A DNA stretch of 64,000 bases from Anthostomella pinea (GCA_963556695.1 CAUWAG010000011.1:372001-436000); one strand, 5' to 3'; positions 11,890 through 23,692 are shown, counted from the first letter of the stretch. The notes: generated from the letters alone by a model not told the origin. Numbers and translations are program-made.

Positions 11890-13186
11890 ACAATACGGGC
11901 AAAGGTATGCTTCAGCATCTCACCCTGCTCCAACTGTGCTGGGACCGAGGGATCGACGTGATTAATGTCTGTGAACCCTGGACAATGAAGGATACCAAAA
12001 CACAAAACCATGCAGGGTACGAGTCTTATGTGCCAATAGACACCTGGGACACAACAGAAAATCGTCCACAGGTTATGACTTACGTGAGAAAGGGGCGCAA
12101 GCTCAAGGCCCAACAATGCCGGCCCATAGCCTCAAGGGACACAATATAGGTTGACGTAAACGAGTATTCGTTTCTCAATATCTACATGGAACCGTGCACT
12201 GAGGAGATGATTGACTACTTTATCAGCTTACAGCCGTCGCCTAACCTATTCATAAGGGGCAATCTTAATATATGCCATCCAGTATTTAAGCCAGGGGCAG
12301 AAAGCAGAGACCGAGGCGCTGACGTGGCGTCGTGGCTTACTGACAGCAGGATATACTTTACTGGCATCCCAGGCCAAGCTGCATACCGAGCTGGGCATGT
12401 TCTAGACATGGCATTTATTAACGTACCCTACGTTGAGACTGTGGTATGCAAAGAACTTGCCTCAGGGTCGGACCATGGTACCCTGCTAATAACAATACTA
12501 GGCAGGGGCGAAGAGGCCCTAGAACAATTTTATTACAAGGTTAACAAGGAAGACCTACCACGTTTTTCAGCGCTTGTGGCTACCGGCATGGCATCAATGT
12601 TAAACACAAGAGAAATACGGTCTAAAGTAAGCCTAGACAATTACATGACCAAGCTTACTAATGCGATATGGTTAGCACTTATAACAGTAGGCAAGCCAGC
12701 TTCTAATAGGGGGTACACAGCCCCCTGGTGGACCGATGAATGTAAAGCTGCCCACAACGTTTATAGGGCGTTTGAGGCTATTCGGCCCCTAGGGCAGCAA
12801 GAATTCACGGAAGAACACCGTCACTTCCTCGCAGTGGTCCGCAAGGCCAAACGGGAATACTAGAAAAAGATGATCAACTTAGCTAATACTAACAAAGCCC
12901 TATATAAGATCATTGCCTGGCACAAGTTAGGCTCATAGCTTAAGTCCCTGTCAATCAAGGTAGGCAATTGAGTAATAGAGTCTACCAAAGAGAAGGCAGA
13001 AATGCTACAAGAAGAGATCTTGGGTCGCTTTTTAAGCGCAGATGACCTAGACTACGATCCGCTAGAAGGCTGGCAAGAGGCGGAAGCAAAGCTCTACTGG
13101 GAGACCTCAGCTACGATAGAAGAAGTTGAGCAGTATACAATAGGGGTATCCAGCACGTCCCCCAGCGTAGACGGTATCATGGTACG
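11890..13186 (+). pseudogene. LINE B ORF2, first part: endonuclease and start of RT
   Basis: An AP-endonuclease-like domain covers about 11907-12500, with VINVCEPW, the degenerate NLFIRGNLNICHP (family norm GDFN) and ASGSDHGTL for the SDH motif. A linker with APWWTDECKAAHNVYRAF and VVRKAKREY follows, as in LINE A. Stops at about 12147, 12861, 12937 and 12969 disable it. The frame then runs straight into the Gypsy LTR. Confidence 0.75.
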
Positions 13187-13409
13187 TGTGACGGCTGTGG
13201 CGGCCTGCACAGACCTTCCCACATGACAAGTGGATACCTCCTAATAGGGGAAGGATCTGACCAGAGGATCCCCTTAAAGGGGCAACCTCCTACTGTACCT
13301 ATCTCTCTCTCTCTCTTCCTTTCCTCTCTAGTCTTGATATTCTCGTCAATAGAGTAATAGCTGCTTGCTGCCAGCCATGTCCCAGCTCCTCAGTACACTC
13401 GCCGTGACA
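13187..13409 (+). repeat. 5' LTR of the Gypsy element
   Basis: Starts TGTGACGGC and ends GCCGTGACA, 223 bp. It contains a CT-rich tract before TAGTCTTGATATT, the likely start of the R region. It carries an extra 9 bp near its start relative to the 214-bp solo LTRs elsewhere in the window. Confidence 0.95.
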
Positions 13410-13410
13410 T

Positions 13411-13423
13411 AATATCAAGACTA
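13411..13423 (+). promoter_or_regulatory. Putative self-primer binding site
   Basis: AATATCAAGACTA begins two bases after the 5' LTR and is a perfect reverse complement of TAGTCTTGATATT at 13329-13341 inside the LTR. This is the arrangement used by Tf1-like elements, where the RNA 5' end folds back to prime reverse transcription instead of a tRNA. Confidence 0.6.
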
Positions 13424-13577
13424 TTCCATACCAGATCAGAAGCCTTGTCTTCAAATCACCACTGTAAGGAGTTTTGCCTCTAGCAGTGACAGGTGCAGTG
13501 TCTCTGAACACCCACCTACCCCAAGACTTTATTATACACCTACCATTATCACTGATTCTGTCCAACACACCGTGACG

Positions 13578-15260
13578 ATGAGTACCATTATCATTCCAGA
13601 ATATCAGGATAGTTCTGAAGGGACTGAAAGACCAGCCCAATCTACCCAAACATCCCACAACACCAATAACCTTCCGCCAAAGAAAGAACCAAAGAAACAG
13701 AGAACCAAGGCACAAGGGGGCCAGAGCAAGCCAAACACGTGATCAAAGGCCGCTTTAACCCACAACAAATCTCCCTCAAACTCTTCATCGGCTCCATCTT
13801 CCTCCAGGACCACATTCCAGGACCCACAGACCCAGCCCATGGCACCAATCATGAGCGGTGATCTGGGCCGATCAGACGACCCCTTGCTCTTCAACCTGGA
13901 TACGCTTACGGCAGAGCAGCTAGCCAGACTGCAAACCGAACTACACATCCGGATCCCGAGGTCTGAGCCACCAAGGCCCACAACAGAACGACAGTCTGTG
14001 CATTTCAGCACACCACGAAAAGAACGAGCCTTTCCTTCCTTGGAAACAGGTTCTCCACACACAACGACCCCTAGATGGGACTCCTCAGCTTCTATGGCAT
14101 TAACCTTAAATGCCATGCGACATTCCATCAAGCTGGCAGACCCTATAAAGCTGAGTGACGGTCAAAACCCAACCTTTGAACAATAAAAGAACAGTACTTA
14201 ACGCAAGCTACGGACCAACTGGTAGCTCTTTCTTACAAAAGAATCAAAGTTTGATTGGCTTTGTACACTAATAGAAGGTAATGCAGCTATAACATTGGAA
14301 CCATTCATTTCTGAAGAGAACACCGAGTCACTTACTACCATTGAAGAGGTGTATGACCTTCTCCGGTCCTCTTACAACAATCCTGATGCAGCTGCTCAAG
14401 CCAGGGATCAGCTCCATGATCTATGGATGGAACCAGCGCAAGACTTCTACTCCTTTTGTTCCACATGGGTTCTCTTAGCCAGTAAGGCAGGCCTGTCCCG
14501 GACAGAATGGAAGTATGAACTGAACCGAAAGCTGACACCACCCCTGAGGATACAAGTGATGGCTTCTTACCTTAACTCTAACGTTTCTTTCAACCAATTT
14601 CGGAACATCTGTTCTAGCTGTGAGATTTCAAACCGTTCTATATTGAAAGGAAAGAGAAGAAGATCTCTGGGGGAGAAGCCCCCATATGTACAGGTGTGCC
14701 ATCAGGGTGACCAGATAATCATACGATAATGGCGCCAGGATCCTGGTGGCCTGAGGGTGGGCTGACTGCCCTGAAGCTAAACCCATTAGCGCATTCAGCC
14801 CCGAAAGCCTCAGCCTGGTATGATATCCAACACTAGCAATGCTCAACAGCTTGCAGAGATTGAACGGGTCAAGAAACAGCGCCAAAGCTTCTTAAAAGCT
14901 TCCTCCCGCCATACTATCACTGCGGCATCTGGACACCAACAGTTCATCAGAAGCCTACCAACCCAAGCTTTGTCCAACCAAGCGATTGACACTACATTCC
15001 AACCAGCAAGAGCATCACCTGATCAGAAGACTCCCCGTCTCTCTGCAGTCCCTAAAAGGAAGTATATTCACCAATCACACACACCCCACAAGGCAGAAAG
15101 TATCACATGCTACTTGTGTGGCAAAGAGGGTCATATTGCTCCCAAGTGTCCAGACAAAAGAACTCCTTATGTATATTTTCTAAAAAAAGACAACAAGACC
15201 TCTTCTGGTCTGACCCAGGATGTTATTTCTGACAGCGGGTCGGAAAACTCAAGGGCCTAG
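13578..15260 (+). pseudogene. Gypsy gag remnant with CCHC knuckle
   Basis: The likely start is the ATG at 13578, in frame with the later gag segment at 13839. A TGA interrupts at about 13740. A capsid-like region follows with LEPFISEEN, DLLRSSYNNPDAAAQA and MEPAQDFYSFCSTW (about 14290-14640), after stops and shifts near 14185-14290. The nucleocapsid knuckle CYLCGKEGHIAPKC lies near 15110-15150. Gag packages the element RNA; this copy is broken in several places. Confidence 0.8.
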
Positions 15261-15352
15261 GGAAAGTCTCCCACCTAGGCCTCCAATGTACTATCAATCA
15301 ACTGGCTCACCACTCCCTTGAAATTCCATCACTTCAATCAGACCTCACTGGC

Positions 15353-17281
15353 TTGATAGGCGGCAGTACCTTTGTGATGACTGCAACCATCCGGTGGAAT
15401 GGAATTGCAGTGCGTGTAAAAGTTTTGATTGATACCGGAGCAGAGGTTTATCTTTTAGGCAGCCGTTCAATCATGAGACCCTTGGCTCAACGATGGGAAC
15501 TCCCTCAAAGACATTTTGATGAGCCTGCCACCCTGAATGGCTTTGGCAAGGGGCATTCACAGGTTGTCAACACAGCGGTTGCAGTAAATTTCCAGATTCA
15601 GGGAAAAACCTTCCGGGAAGCCCCTATCCTAGAAGCAGAGTTTGGACCCAGCAAGAACTTTGACCTTATTGTTGGCAAGCGGTTTTTGGCTGTTTATAAC
15701 CTCTTACCAGACTGCCGGCGGAACCGCCTATATTTCTCACCAGAACTACCTTTCCTTACCAACTGGAAGACCGACATCACCAACCCAGCTCGCCAGTGGT
15801 TAAGACAACGGGCTATCAATCCTCAGGCCCAGCAAGACATGCTCCATAGGGATTCACAGTGGGAAGAGCAAGAGAAACGCCCACAGAAGATACTACAACG
15901 CCCTCAAGTACTGGCTATATGGGCAAGAGACCATCATCAGTCCTTGCAGGCTATGAAAGACCAGCTAGCAAGACAGGACCGCCCGGTATCCTTGTAAAAG
16001 ACTTCGCTACGCCAGGCTGTTCATCCCAAGGTTAACAAAGACGCAATAATGAACGTTCTGGGCGCGGATATCCACCTAGTCTCAGGAAGTACCTTCTTTA
16101 GACAGGCTAGTCACCGTCAGAAGGGGCAACATCAACGACACAGCTACGGAAATGTGTTCTCCTTTTCGGTATATGAGCTTGATCAAGCTATTGATTACTC
16201 TATTAATAAAGAGGACTTAGAGACTTAGCACCTGTTACGCAGCAGGCTTCCCCCAGAGGCACAAGATTTTATAGATATGTTTTTTAAGACAGAAAGCAAC
16301 GAATTACCCCCTTTTCGCAAGGATATTGATCACAAGATCGAGCTCAAGCCAGGGGCTAAGACTCTTTGTCTGCACCCCTTATATAGCATGAAGGCCGACC
16401 ACCTTATTGCCCTCAAGCAATATCTGACGGAACACTTGCGCAAGGAATGGATTGTTTCCAGTAGAGCAGAGTATGGGTCCCCTGTTCTCTTTGCCAAAAA
16501 GCCAAATAGAGGCTTGCGTTTCTGTGTTGACTACCGTGAACTCAATGCTCAGTCAAAAAAGGACCGCTACCCACTGCCATTAATCAGCGAAACTTTGGAA
16601 CGTCTATCTAGCGCTAAGCTGTTCACCAAGCTGGATATCAGGGCGGCTTTCCACCGAATCCGCATGGATCCAGCCTCTGAAGATCTCACGACCTTCCGCA
16701 CGCGCTTTGGTCAGTACAAATATAAAGTGCTCCCTTTTGGACTTTGTAACGGCCTAAGTACCTTCCAGCGATATATCAACAAGGCCTTGTTCCCATATCT
16801 GGACGAGTTCTGTACAGCCTATGTGGACGATATCCTGATCTTCTCTGCAGACCCATTGGAACACTGGGACCATGTCCGTAAGGTCCTCCAGAAGCTCCGG
16901 GAAGCTGGCCTCCAGGCTGACATCAAAAAGAGTGAGTTTGCTGTCATATCAACAAAATTCCTGGGATATATAATATCAACCAGTGGCATATCAGTTGATC
17001 AAGCCAAGATTGCCGCCGTAAGGGACTGGGAAGAGCCTAAGACTGTTAAAAAATTACAGTCTTTCTTGGGATTCTGTAACTTTTACTGGCAATTCATAGA
17101 CGGTTTTAGCAGGATAGCTAAACCTCTTTACCGTCTCACTGTGGCAACCAAGTACCTATGGACCAAGGAACAGCAGAGAGCCTTTGACAACCTAAGGCTG
17201 CCTTATGCTCAGCTCCCTTGCTCTCACATTTCAAGGAAGCAGCTTCTACCAAGCTGGAAACAGACGCTTCAAATGGTATAA
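15353..17281 (+). pseudogene. Gypsy pol, part 1: protease and reverse transcriptase
   Basis: An aspartic protease is marked by LIDTGAEVYLLGS near 15430. After stops at about 15995 and 16226 the same frame gives RT, with FCVDYRELNAQSKKDRYPLP, LFTKLDIRAAFHRIRM, LPFGLCNGLSTFQ and the catalytic YVDDILIFS near 16820. FLGYIISTSGI and LQSFLGFCNFYWQFI are typical for Ty3/Gypsy. The frame is lost near 17200, just before RNase H. Confidence 0.9.
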
Positions 17282-19281
17282 TCTCAGCAGCCCTTTCCCA
17301 ACAAGATGAGCGAGACAACTGGCATCCAGTGGCCTATTTGTCGCGAACAATGAATACAATAAAGTGCAACTATCCCATCCATGACAAGGAACTACTGGCA
17401 ATTGTCTATGCCATGCGAGAATGGAACCACATGCTCACTGCCCTTCAGTATCCCTTTCCTGTTTTCACAGATCATCAGGCACTCCAGTACTTTGTCACTA
17501 AGCGACAGCTCAATGCTTGACAAGCAGCCTGGAGTGAGGATATCTCGGGCCTGGACTTCACCATCTCTTTCTGTCCAGGTAGGGAGAACCTGATAACTGA
17601 TACTCTATCACGGAAAGCTGTAAATCTGGCTACACAAAAGGCCATCAAGGATGAAAGTCGCCGCCAGATCCTCCTACCTGTTGAAAGGTTCAATAGACCC
17701 GTTGACCTGCCTGTGACCGACTCGTCATCTAGTCCAGAAGACAACCTGGTATGTGCCATTGTGGCCACCTTGAAAGCCAACAACCAGGACCCAGACGGTT
17801 CTCTAGAGGGTGTTCAGCTTATTGATACCATCTTGACAGCCAACCGCTCTTCAGAGACCCTACTCCTTAAACAGGAAAAAGCCAAACACAGTCAGCAGGG
17901 TTATAGTCTTGTTGATGGCTTATTGTTGAAAGAGGGACGCCTTGTGGTGCCTGATGAGGGGCACCTACACACACAACTTTGTGATGAGATTCACAGACTA
18001 CCTTCCCGTGCACACCCTGGTCAGAACAAGATGCGTGCCTTAGTAGCAGAGCGTTATTCCTGGCCTGGTATGGGTGCTTTTATAGACCGCTATTGCGCTC
18101 ATTGCCCAGAATGTGGCAGAGGCCGCAATTCCCGTCTTAAGCCAGCCGGCTTGCTACAGCCTCTGCCTATACCAGATCGTCCTTGGCAACATGTCTCTAT
18201 GGACTTCAAGACCATGTCAAAAGACAAGCTAGGCTATGACACAATCTATGTGGTGGTAGACCGACTAGGCAAACGCCCGTGGTCTATTCCAACATATAAG
18301 ACATGTATAGCCAAAGACCTTGCCACCTTATATTTCAATGGACCTTGGAGGGTCTATGGCACCCTTGAGACTGTAACTTCAGACCGTGGTCCCCAGTTCA
18401 TTGCTGCCTTTTTGGATGAACTAGCCAAGCTTACAGGGATGGACCTACGCCGCTCTACTACAGAGCACCCTCAGACGGATGGTCAGACAGAGATCATTAA
18501 CCAGTTCCTCCAGACCAAGCTCTGACCCTTTATAAGCCATTTTCAGGATGACTGGTCTCAATTGCTGCCCTGTCTGGATTTTGCTTACGCCACATAATCT
18601 CATGCAAGTACTGGCTTATCTCCAGCTGAGGTTGAAATGGGGTTTCTTCCAGTCATGACGTTTGACTGGGATAAACGCAGTCCTCTCTCAAGAAAGACGC
18701 CTATTACAGAGCAGCTGCGTCGTTCAGACGCTCAAGAGTTTGCTGAACGCCGGGCACAGGCTGTGGCATGGGCCAAAACCAACCTCTTCAAGGCACAAAC
18801 AGAGTACAAGAAACAGGCTGACAAATCCTGACGACCAATCGACTGGAAGCCAGAAGATATGGTATATGTCCGCAAAGGAGCATGGCGCACTGACCGCCCA
18901 CATGATGGGTTGGATAACCCCTATATGGGACCATATCGGGTTATCAAACAGGTCAATGAGAATGCCTTTGAGATTGAGTTACCCCCTGGGATAAACGCTC
19001 ATCGGGTTATCAATTCAAGCCGCTTAGTACGGTCACCAAATAACCCTGTCCCAGGTCAGGTGATCCCTCCACCGCCTCCCGTCAACGTGGATGGGGTTCC
19101 TGAGTGGGAAGTTAACAAAATTCTGTCCTCCTGCCAAACCCAGGGCAAGCTGGAGTACCAGGCTGAATGGACAGGTCATGATCCTGACCCGATGTGGTAC
19201 CCAGCAGCTAACTTCAGAGGCTCAGCTATACGCGTCAAAGAGTTCCATGAGGCAAATCCCAAGGCGCTAGGTCCACCTTAA
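17218..19281 (+). pseudogene. Gypsy pol, part 2: RNase H, integrase, chromodomain
   Basis: RNase H has LETDASNGIISAALSQ and HDKELLAIVYAMREW. A TGA at about 17518 (from CGA) interrupts. Integrase has the HHCC zinc finger (EIHRLPSRAHPG, then HCPECGRG) and a DDE core with SMDFKTM, VTSDRGPQFIA and EHPQTDGQTE. Stops occur at about 18523, 18596 and 18829. The tail VPEWEVNKILSS, LEYQAEWTGHDPDPMWYPA and IRVKEFHEANP is a chromodomain, which in this group directs integration to marked chromatin. It ends with TAA at 19281. Confidence 0.9.
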
Positions 19282-19419
19282 AGGTTACAATAATGGATAA
19301 AGGCTGCTGCTGATGATCAGGACCTAATTGATCATGAGGAAGACAACTTGCCTGTAAGGTGCTCTGCACAAGGAGTAAGAAGAACTCGTAAGAAATCATC
19401 GTCGTAAACCGACTTTGAT

Positions 19420-19430
19420 AAGGGGGGGAG
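19420..19430 (+). promoter_or_regulatory. Polypurine tract of the Gypsy element
   Basis: AAGGGGGGGAG lies three bases before the 3' LTR, the expected place for plus-strand priming. Confidence 0.8.
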
Positions 19431-19433
19431 TAG

Positions 19434-19656
19434 TGTGACGGCTGTGGCGGCCTGCACAGACCTTCCCACATGATAAGTGGATACCTCCTAATAGGGGAAG
19501 GATCTGACCAGAGGATCCCCTTAAAGGGGCAACCTCCCACTGTACCTATCTCTCTCTCTCTCTTCCTTTCCTCTCTAGTCTTGATATTCTCGTTAATAGA
19601 GTAATAGCTGCTTGCTGCCGGCCATGTCCCAGCTCCTCAGTACGCTCGCCGTGACA
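19434..19656 (+). repeat. 3' LTR of the Gypsy element
   Basis: 223 bp, TGTGACGGC to GCCGTGACA, followed by the GTACG target duplicate and the resumed LINE B reading frame. Confidence 0.95.
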
Positions 19657-21825
19657 GTACGCCTGCTCAAGGCGTGCTGGGAGCATATCAAGAATGCCGT
19701 ACACAGGGTCTTTGAGAAATGCCTCCAGCTGCGACACTACCCTACAATCTGGCGTGATGCTGATATATCAATGATCCCTAAGATAGGGAAGAAAGACCGC
19801 TCTTTAGTGTGGTCTTGGAGACCAATTGTGCTGCTCTCTTGCCTAGGCAAGGGCCTGGAGCGGTTGTTAATTAAGAAGATGGCTTGAACAGCACTTTCAC
19901 AAGGGGTACTCAGCCCACAGCACAGCAGTGCTCTCCCGAAAAGGGCCTGCATAGACCTGGTAGCCTCCTTTACCCATGACGTGGAGGCAGTACTAGCTAG
20001 GGGTCTCAAGGTCTTGATAGCTACGCTAGATATACAGGGTGCGTTTGATGCCCTGTTAAGAAGACGTTTGCTGCTACAGATGAGAAAGCAGGACTAGCCG
20101 TTAGACTGCCTAGATTTGGTGCAGTCTTTTCTGAAAAATTGGCGTGCAAAGGTACGCCTGGAATGAACGTCCATGGACTTTGGGGAAGTGCACTACAGCA
20201 CTTTCCAAGGCTTGCTATGGTCACCGGTGCTTTATATACTATATTTAGCTGAGCTATTACAACAAGATCCAGACCTACGCTTTGGGTATGCTGACGACAT
20301 AGCGCTTTATAGGGTGTCTCACTCGCTACAGCGTAACATAGGACTCCTAACTAGCGATCTCAAGCAGGTCTTATAGTGGGGAGATGATAATAAGGTGTTC
20401 TTTGCCCCTGAAAAGTGTGAGCTGCTTCATATTACCAGGGGCTAAGACATTGCCAATCCTCCTGTGGTAGTAGGTAAGAGGCTTACTATCCATCTTGTAC
20501 GGGAGCCGGAAGGCAATGAGAAAAAGCCCGCAATCCACTTTACTTCAGCAGGCAAGGCGGAGGTTAGTGCCCGTGTAGGAGGGCATGTTGCCATGATACA
20601 GCGAACCCTCACCATGGCAGCACGGGCGGTGCTCCTTGTATGACAGACCACCCCTACCCACACGGTCTATAGAGACGCCGGACTCCCAACGGCAGAGACA
20701 GCTCTGGACCAGGCCTTGTGGCGCTTTGTATACAGGCTTCAAACTGTGGACAAGCTACACCCTCTTATGAGGTGAATTGCTTTACCGGCTATCACACAAG
20801 ATCAAGGTGCGGGCGGGTTTGAGCGACCCAAGACCAAAGTCCAGGTGGTAGCACGCATGTTACCCCCAGTGTAACGGCCTTTACTAATGCCACCAAGATT
20901 CATGCCGGACTGCAGGGTTGATCCAACAAGAAGTCAAACCAAAGAGCAGGCAGCAAAGTCTTTCAAGGCTTGGTTCTAGGCACTGCTTCCAGAGGATGTG
21001 GTAGTGTTCTCAGACGGATCTAAGGAGGAAATATACGTAGAATATGGCTACGCGGTCTACCAGGGCGGGCACTTAGTTGCCTTAAATAAGGGCCGCCTAT
21101 ATCTATGCTCTATTATATTTGACGCAGAAATGGTAGGAGCATGGAAAGGGCTCCAGTACGTGATCAAGGCCCCTCCAGAGCTGAGCCAGCGCCGGATTTG
21201 GGTATGCGTGGATAATACAAGAGCGATCAGGGGGCTCCGTGACAACGCCACGGTGTCCTGTCAGTGGGCCTACCTAAAGTTCCACGCTACGGCGGAGATC
21301 CGGGACGTCACTGTTAAATGGTGTCCTGGCCACTGCGACATAAAAGGCAACAAGCTTGCAGACAGGCTGGCTAAGACTGGCTCTAAGCTGTCTGATATCG
21401 ACAGTGACTGTACACCCACAGCTTACGGCATCAAGTCTATGGCACGAATAAAAGGAGCTACAGCTTGTGACAAATGGTGGGACAAGGCGCAAACAACGCT
21501 ATCATCTCCCTACAAGGACTGGAACCTTGAGTATCACTTACATTGTTACGAGGAGCTGCAGGTGCTCACCAGGCCAGCATTACATCACTACCCAGCTACC
21601 CGCACAGGACACGGTGACTTTGCCTGGTACCACGACAAGTTTGAACATATAAATACCAACCAGGAATGCTCTTATGGGAGGGCAAAGGCTTCAAAACACA
21701 TCGTCCACTGCCAGAAATCCATCGAGCAATACAAGAGATGGCCCTTGGGCCCCTCTAGGCGGCCTACCAGGCCGGAACGGCAGTGCTACCTGCGTGATAT
21801 CATGTCCACTCCTATAGTGTACTGA
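19657..21825 (+). pseudogene. LINE B ORF2, second part: RT and RNase H
   Basis: RT continues with MIPKIGKKDRS, IVLLSCLGKGLERLL, LDIQGAFDALLRR and the catalytic FGYADDIALY near 20285. Stops occur at about 19885, 20095, 20164, 20374, 20443, 20641 and 20776. RNase H (about 20998-21400) has VFSDGSKEE, DAEMVGAWKGL, VCVDNTRAIRGL and GHCDIKGNKLADRLAK. A Cys/His tail (HINTNQECSYGRAKASKHIVHC) ends the protein at the TGA at 21823-21825. The domain order matches LINE A, but the sequences are well diverged. Confidence 0.85.
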
Positions 21826-22248
21826 GACCTATTCCTAGCCACCGAGTTTTATGGCGGTATCTGTCCTTACTATTAATGACACTTATATTTTTCTTTATTT
21901 ATGCAGTGTTTGAGGGATCTGCTTTATATTTTTCTCTTTTGTAGTGCATTTGTACGTGAAATAGGAGCATAAGTTCCATAAATCTTACCTTATAGCTCGA
22001 ATCAAGCTGTTTGAACTTGGATATGCCAGGAATTTAAAGGCTGTAAAGGACGTCAGCACCAACCCTCACCTGGAGGAGGGGGGACACGATGAGAACCGCT
22101 GCTTAGATACAGTAGCTGTTTATGAACAAGATCTGCTAGCTGGGCAGCTGTATGTATATATATAGTGTGAGACCTAGCCTAGCACGCCTGCGCGCCCTTT
22201 TGGAGGCCCGGGGCCGCCGCTTTACGGCAGGCCACCTGGCGTTAAATG
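21826..22248 (+). other. 3' UTR of LINE B
   Basis: Non-coding sequence between the ORF2 stop and the terminal GTTAAATG. Its GC-rich last part (near 22190-22240) could fold into a hairpin. The GTTAAAT terminus is shared with LINE A, suggesting a common recognition end. Confidence 0.6.

Positions 22249-22280
<32 letters not shown>
22249..22280 (+). repeat. (CTA)n tail of LINE B
   Basis: Ten CTA units plus CT directly follow GTTAAATG. I-type LINEs typically end in short-unit repeats rather than poly(A). Confidence 0.85.
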
Positions 22281-22329
22281 GCAATAGCAAGTACAGCACA
22301 ATAGAGTTTGTAAGGGCTGAGATATTCCG

Positions 22330-22543
22330 TGTCATGGCGAGCTTACTGAGGAGCTGGGACATGGCAAGCAGCAAGCAGCTATTACTCTATTGACGAGAAT
22401 ATCAAGACTAGAGAGGAAAGGAAGAGAAAGAGAGAGATAGGTACAGTGGGAGGTTGCCCCTTTAAGGGGATCCTCTGGTCAGATCCTTCCCCTATTGGGA
22501 AGTATCCGCTTGTCATGTGGGAAGGTCTGTGCAGGCCGTCACA
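22330..22543 (-). mobile_element. Gypsy-family solo LTR without target duplication
   Basis: 214 bp, TGTCATGGC to GGCCGTCACA on the plus strand, so reversed relative to the full element. The left flank (ATATTCCG) and right flank (ACACCAGG) do not match. The right flank is the interior of a pogo-like element, the left flank is not. The junction therefore arose by recombination or deletion after insertion. Confidence 0.85.
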
Positions 22544-23258
22544 ACACCAGGCCTTTGAACGCGTTTTTATTAGAAGATAGACTATTAGAGGGTCTTAAAC
22601 AAAGATCCAAACGTGTATTGCGCGTGGTTTTGCCAAATTGTGGCAGTAATCGCAAAACATGGCATCCAAGACGCGGATATTATAACTTTGATGAAACTGG
22701 GTTTATAATGGGCATTATTGGGTCTGGCATGATCATCATAAGTACCAAACAAAGTGGCAGGCCTACACAAGCTCAGCAAGGCAACAGAGAATGGTCTACA
22801 GCAATCTCTGCTATCAATGATGATGGTTGGGTGGCCCTGCCGTTCATCTATCTATAGGGCAACACACACCTCGCATCATGGTATTGCAACATGACATTAC
22901 CACACAATCAAAAAGTGGCCGTGTCTGACAACTGATAGACTACAGATGAGATTAGTTTGAAGTAGATTTAACATTTTGATAAGTATACCAGACAGAGTAT
23001 GACTGCTGGTAAATGCCTCATCATCCTAGATGGTCATGAAAGCCACCATTCCCATGTCTTTGGAAATTATTGTCAGAATAATGGTATCATTATCCTTTAT
23101 ATGCCTACCCACTCATCACACAGGCTTCAGCCTTTAGATGTCGGCTATTTTAGGCAGCTTAAACGAGCTTATGGCCGCATGATTAAGGATCTCATCCGGT
23201 GTCATATAACCCATGTTTCAAAGGAGGACTTTCTTACAGTGTTTTATTAAGTACATAA

Positions 23259-23406
23259 TGTTGAATGGGAGCCGGAGATAGACACCAGAAGATCTCCAGT
23301 AGGCAGAGACGCACAAGGCATCTGACCCACCAAGAAGACAGATAATTAATCTCTGCACACAGAGCAGAATAATCAATAACATCAATCATCATCCATGTAT
23401 TCATCA
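23259..23406 (+). mobile_element. Small solo LTR (148 bp), copia-like
   Basis: Starts TGTTGAATGG and ends ATTCATCA, with a perfect target duplication CATAA at 23254-23258 and 23407-23411. It sits inside the pogo-like relic, whose sequence resumes exactly after it. TG...CA ends and a 5-bp duplication indicate an LTR; Ty1/Copia affiliation is only a guess from size and start. Confidence 0.8.
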
Positions 23407-23519
23407 CATAACGCTGCTATAACGTCAGGAAACATTCGAGCAGGTTTCAGTGCTACTGGGCTTGTTTCTTTTGACCCAGAAAGTGTCATTTCAAAGCTAA
23501 ATTCTGTCGCTATTGTACG

Positions 23520-23692
23520 TGTCAGATTTGAGCCAATCGTGAGGTTGAAGTGTGTGTATGTGTTCTGTCTCTCTAGAGTGTCCTCGTGCGACCGTGGCAG
23601 TTTTGTGCCAGAGAGGGCTGGATCGGGACGGAACAACTAGGCTCCGGTGTCTACTTATCAAGGTGCCTTTTAGGCTCACCTTTAATCCAACA
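23520..23692 (+). mobile_element. Small solo LTR (173 bp)
   Basis: Starts TGTCAGATTT and ends AATCCAACA, with a perfect target duplication GTACG at 23515-23519 and 23693-23697. The pogo-like sequence continues on both sides. No other copy was seen in the window. Confidence 0.8.

Larger units (their letters stand above)
13187..19656 (+). mobile_element. Ty3/Gypsy chromodomain retrotransposon (6470 bp)
   Basis: Two 223-bp LTRs (13187-13409 and 19434-19656) flank gag, protease, RT, RNase H, integrase and a C-terminal chromodomain, the order of chromoviruses. The target duplication GTACG is perfect (13182-13186 and 19657-19661). The two LTRs differ at about five positions, all transitions, so the insertion is not fresh. 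Internal genes carry many stops, several from CGA to TGA, and a few frameshifts. It interrupts the RT of LINE B and is therefore younger than LINE B. Confidence 0.95.
10575..22280 (+). mobile_element. LINE B: Tad-like LINE interrupted by a Gypsy element
   Basis: The parts at 10575-13186 and 19657-22280 join into one non-LTR retrotransposon once the Gypsy element is removed: VDGIMVR before the insertion continues as LLKACWEHI after it. It has an ORF1 with zinc knuckles, an ORF2 with endonuclease, RT and RNase H, a 3' UTR and a (CTA)n tail after GTTAAATG. LINE A abuts its left side, and the start of ORF1 is not visible. Many stops show it is dead. Confidence 0.85.

Noticed and set aside
13299..14131. 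Minus-strand frames across the Gypsy 5' LTR and gag
   Set aside because: They overlap the LTR and the gag frame and have no domain; they arise from the base composition of gag.
4709..22280. Starship-type giant element carrying the Ulp1-like gene
   Set aside because: No tyrosine-recombinase captain gene or matching boundary was found in the window; the neighbours are ordinary LINE and LTR elements.
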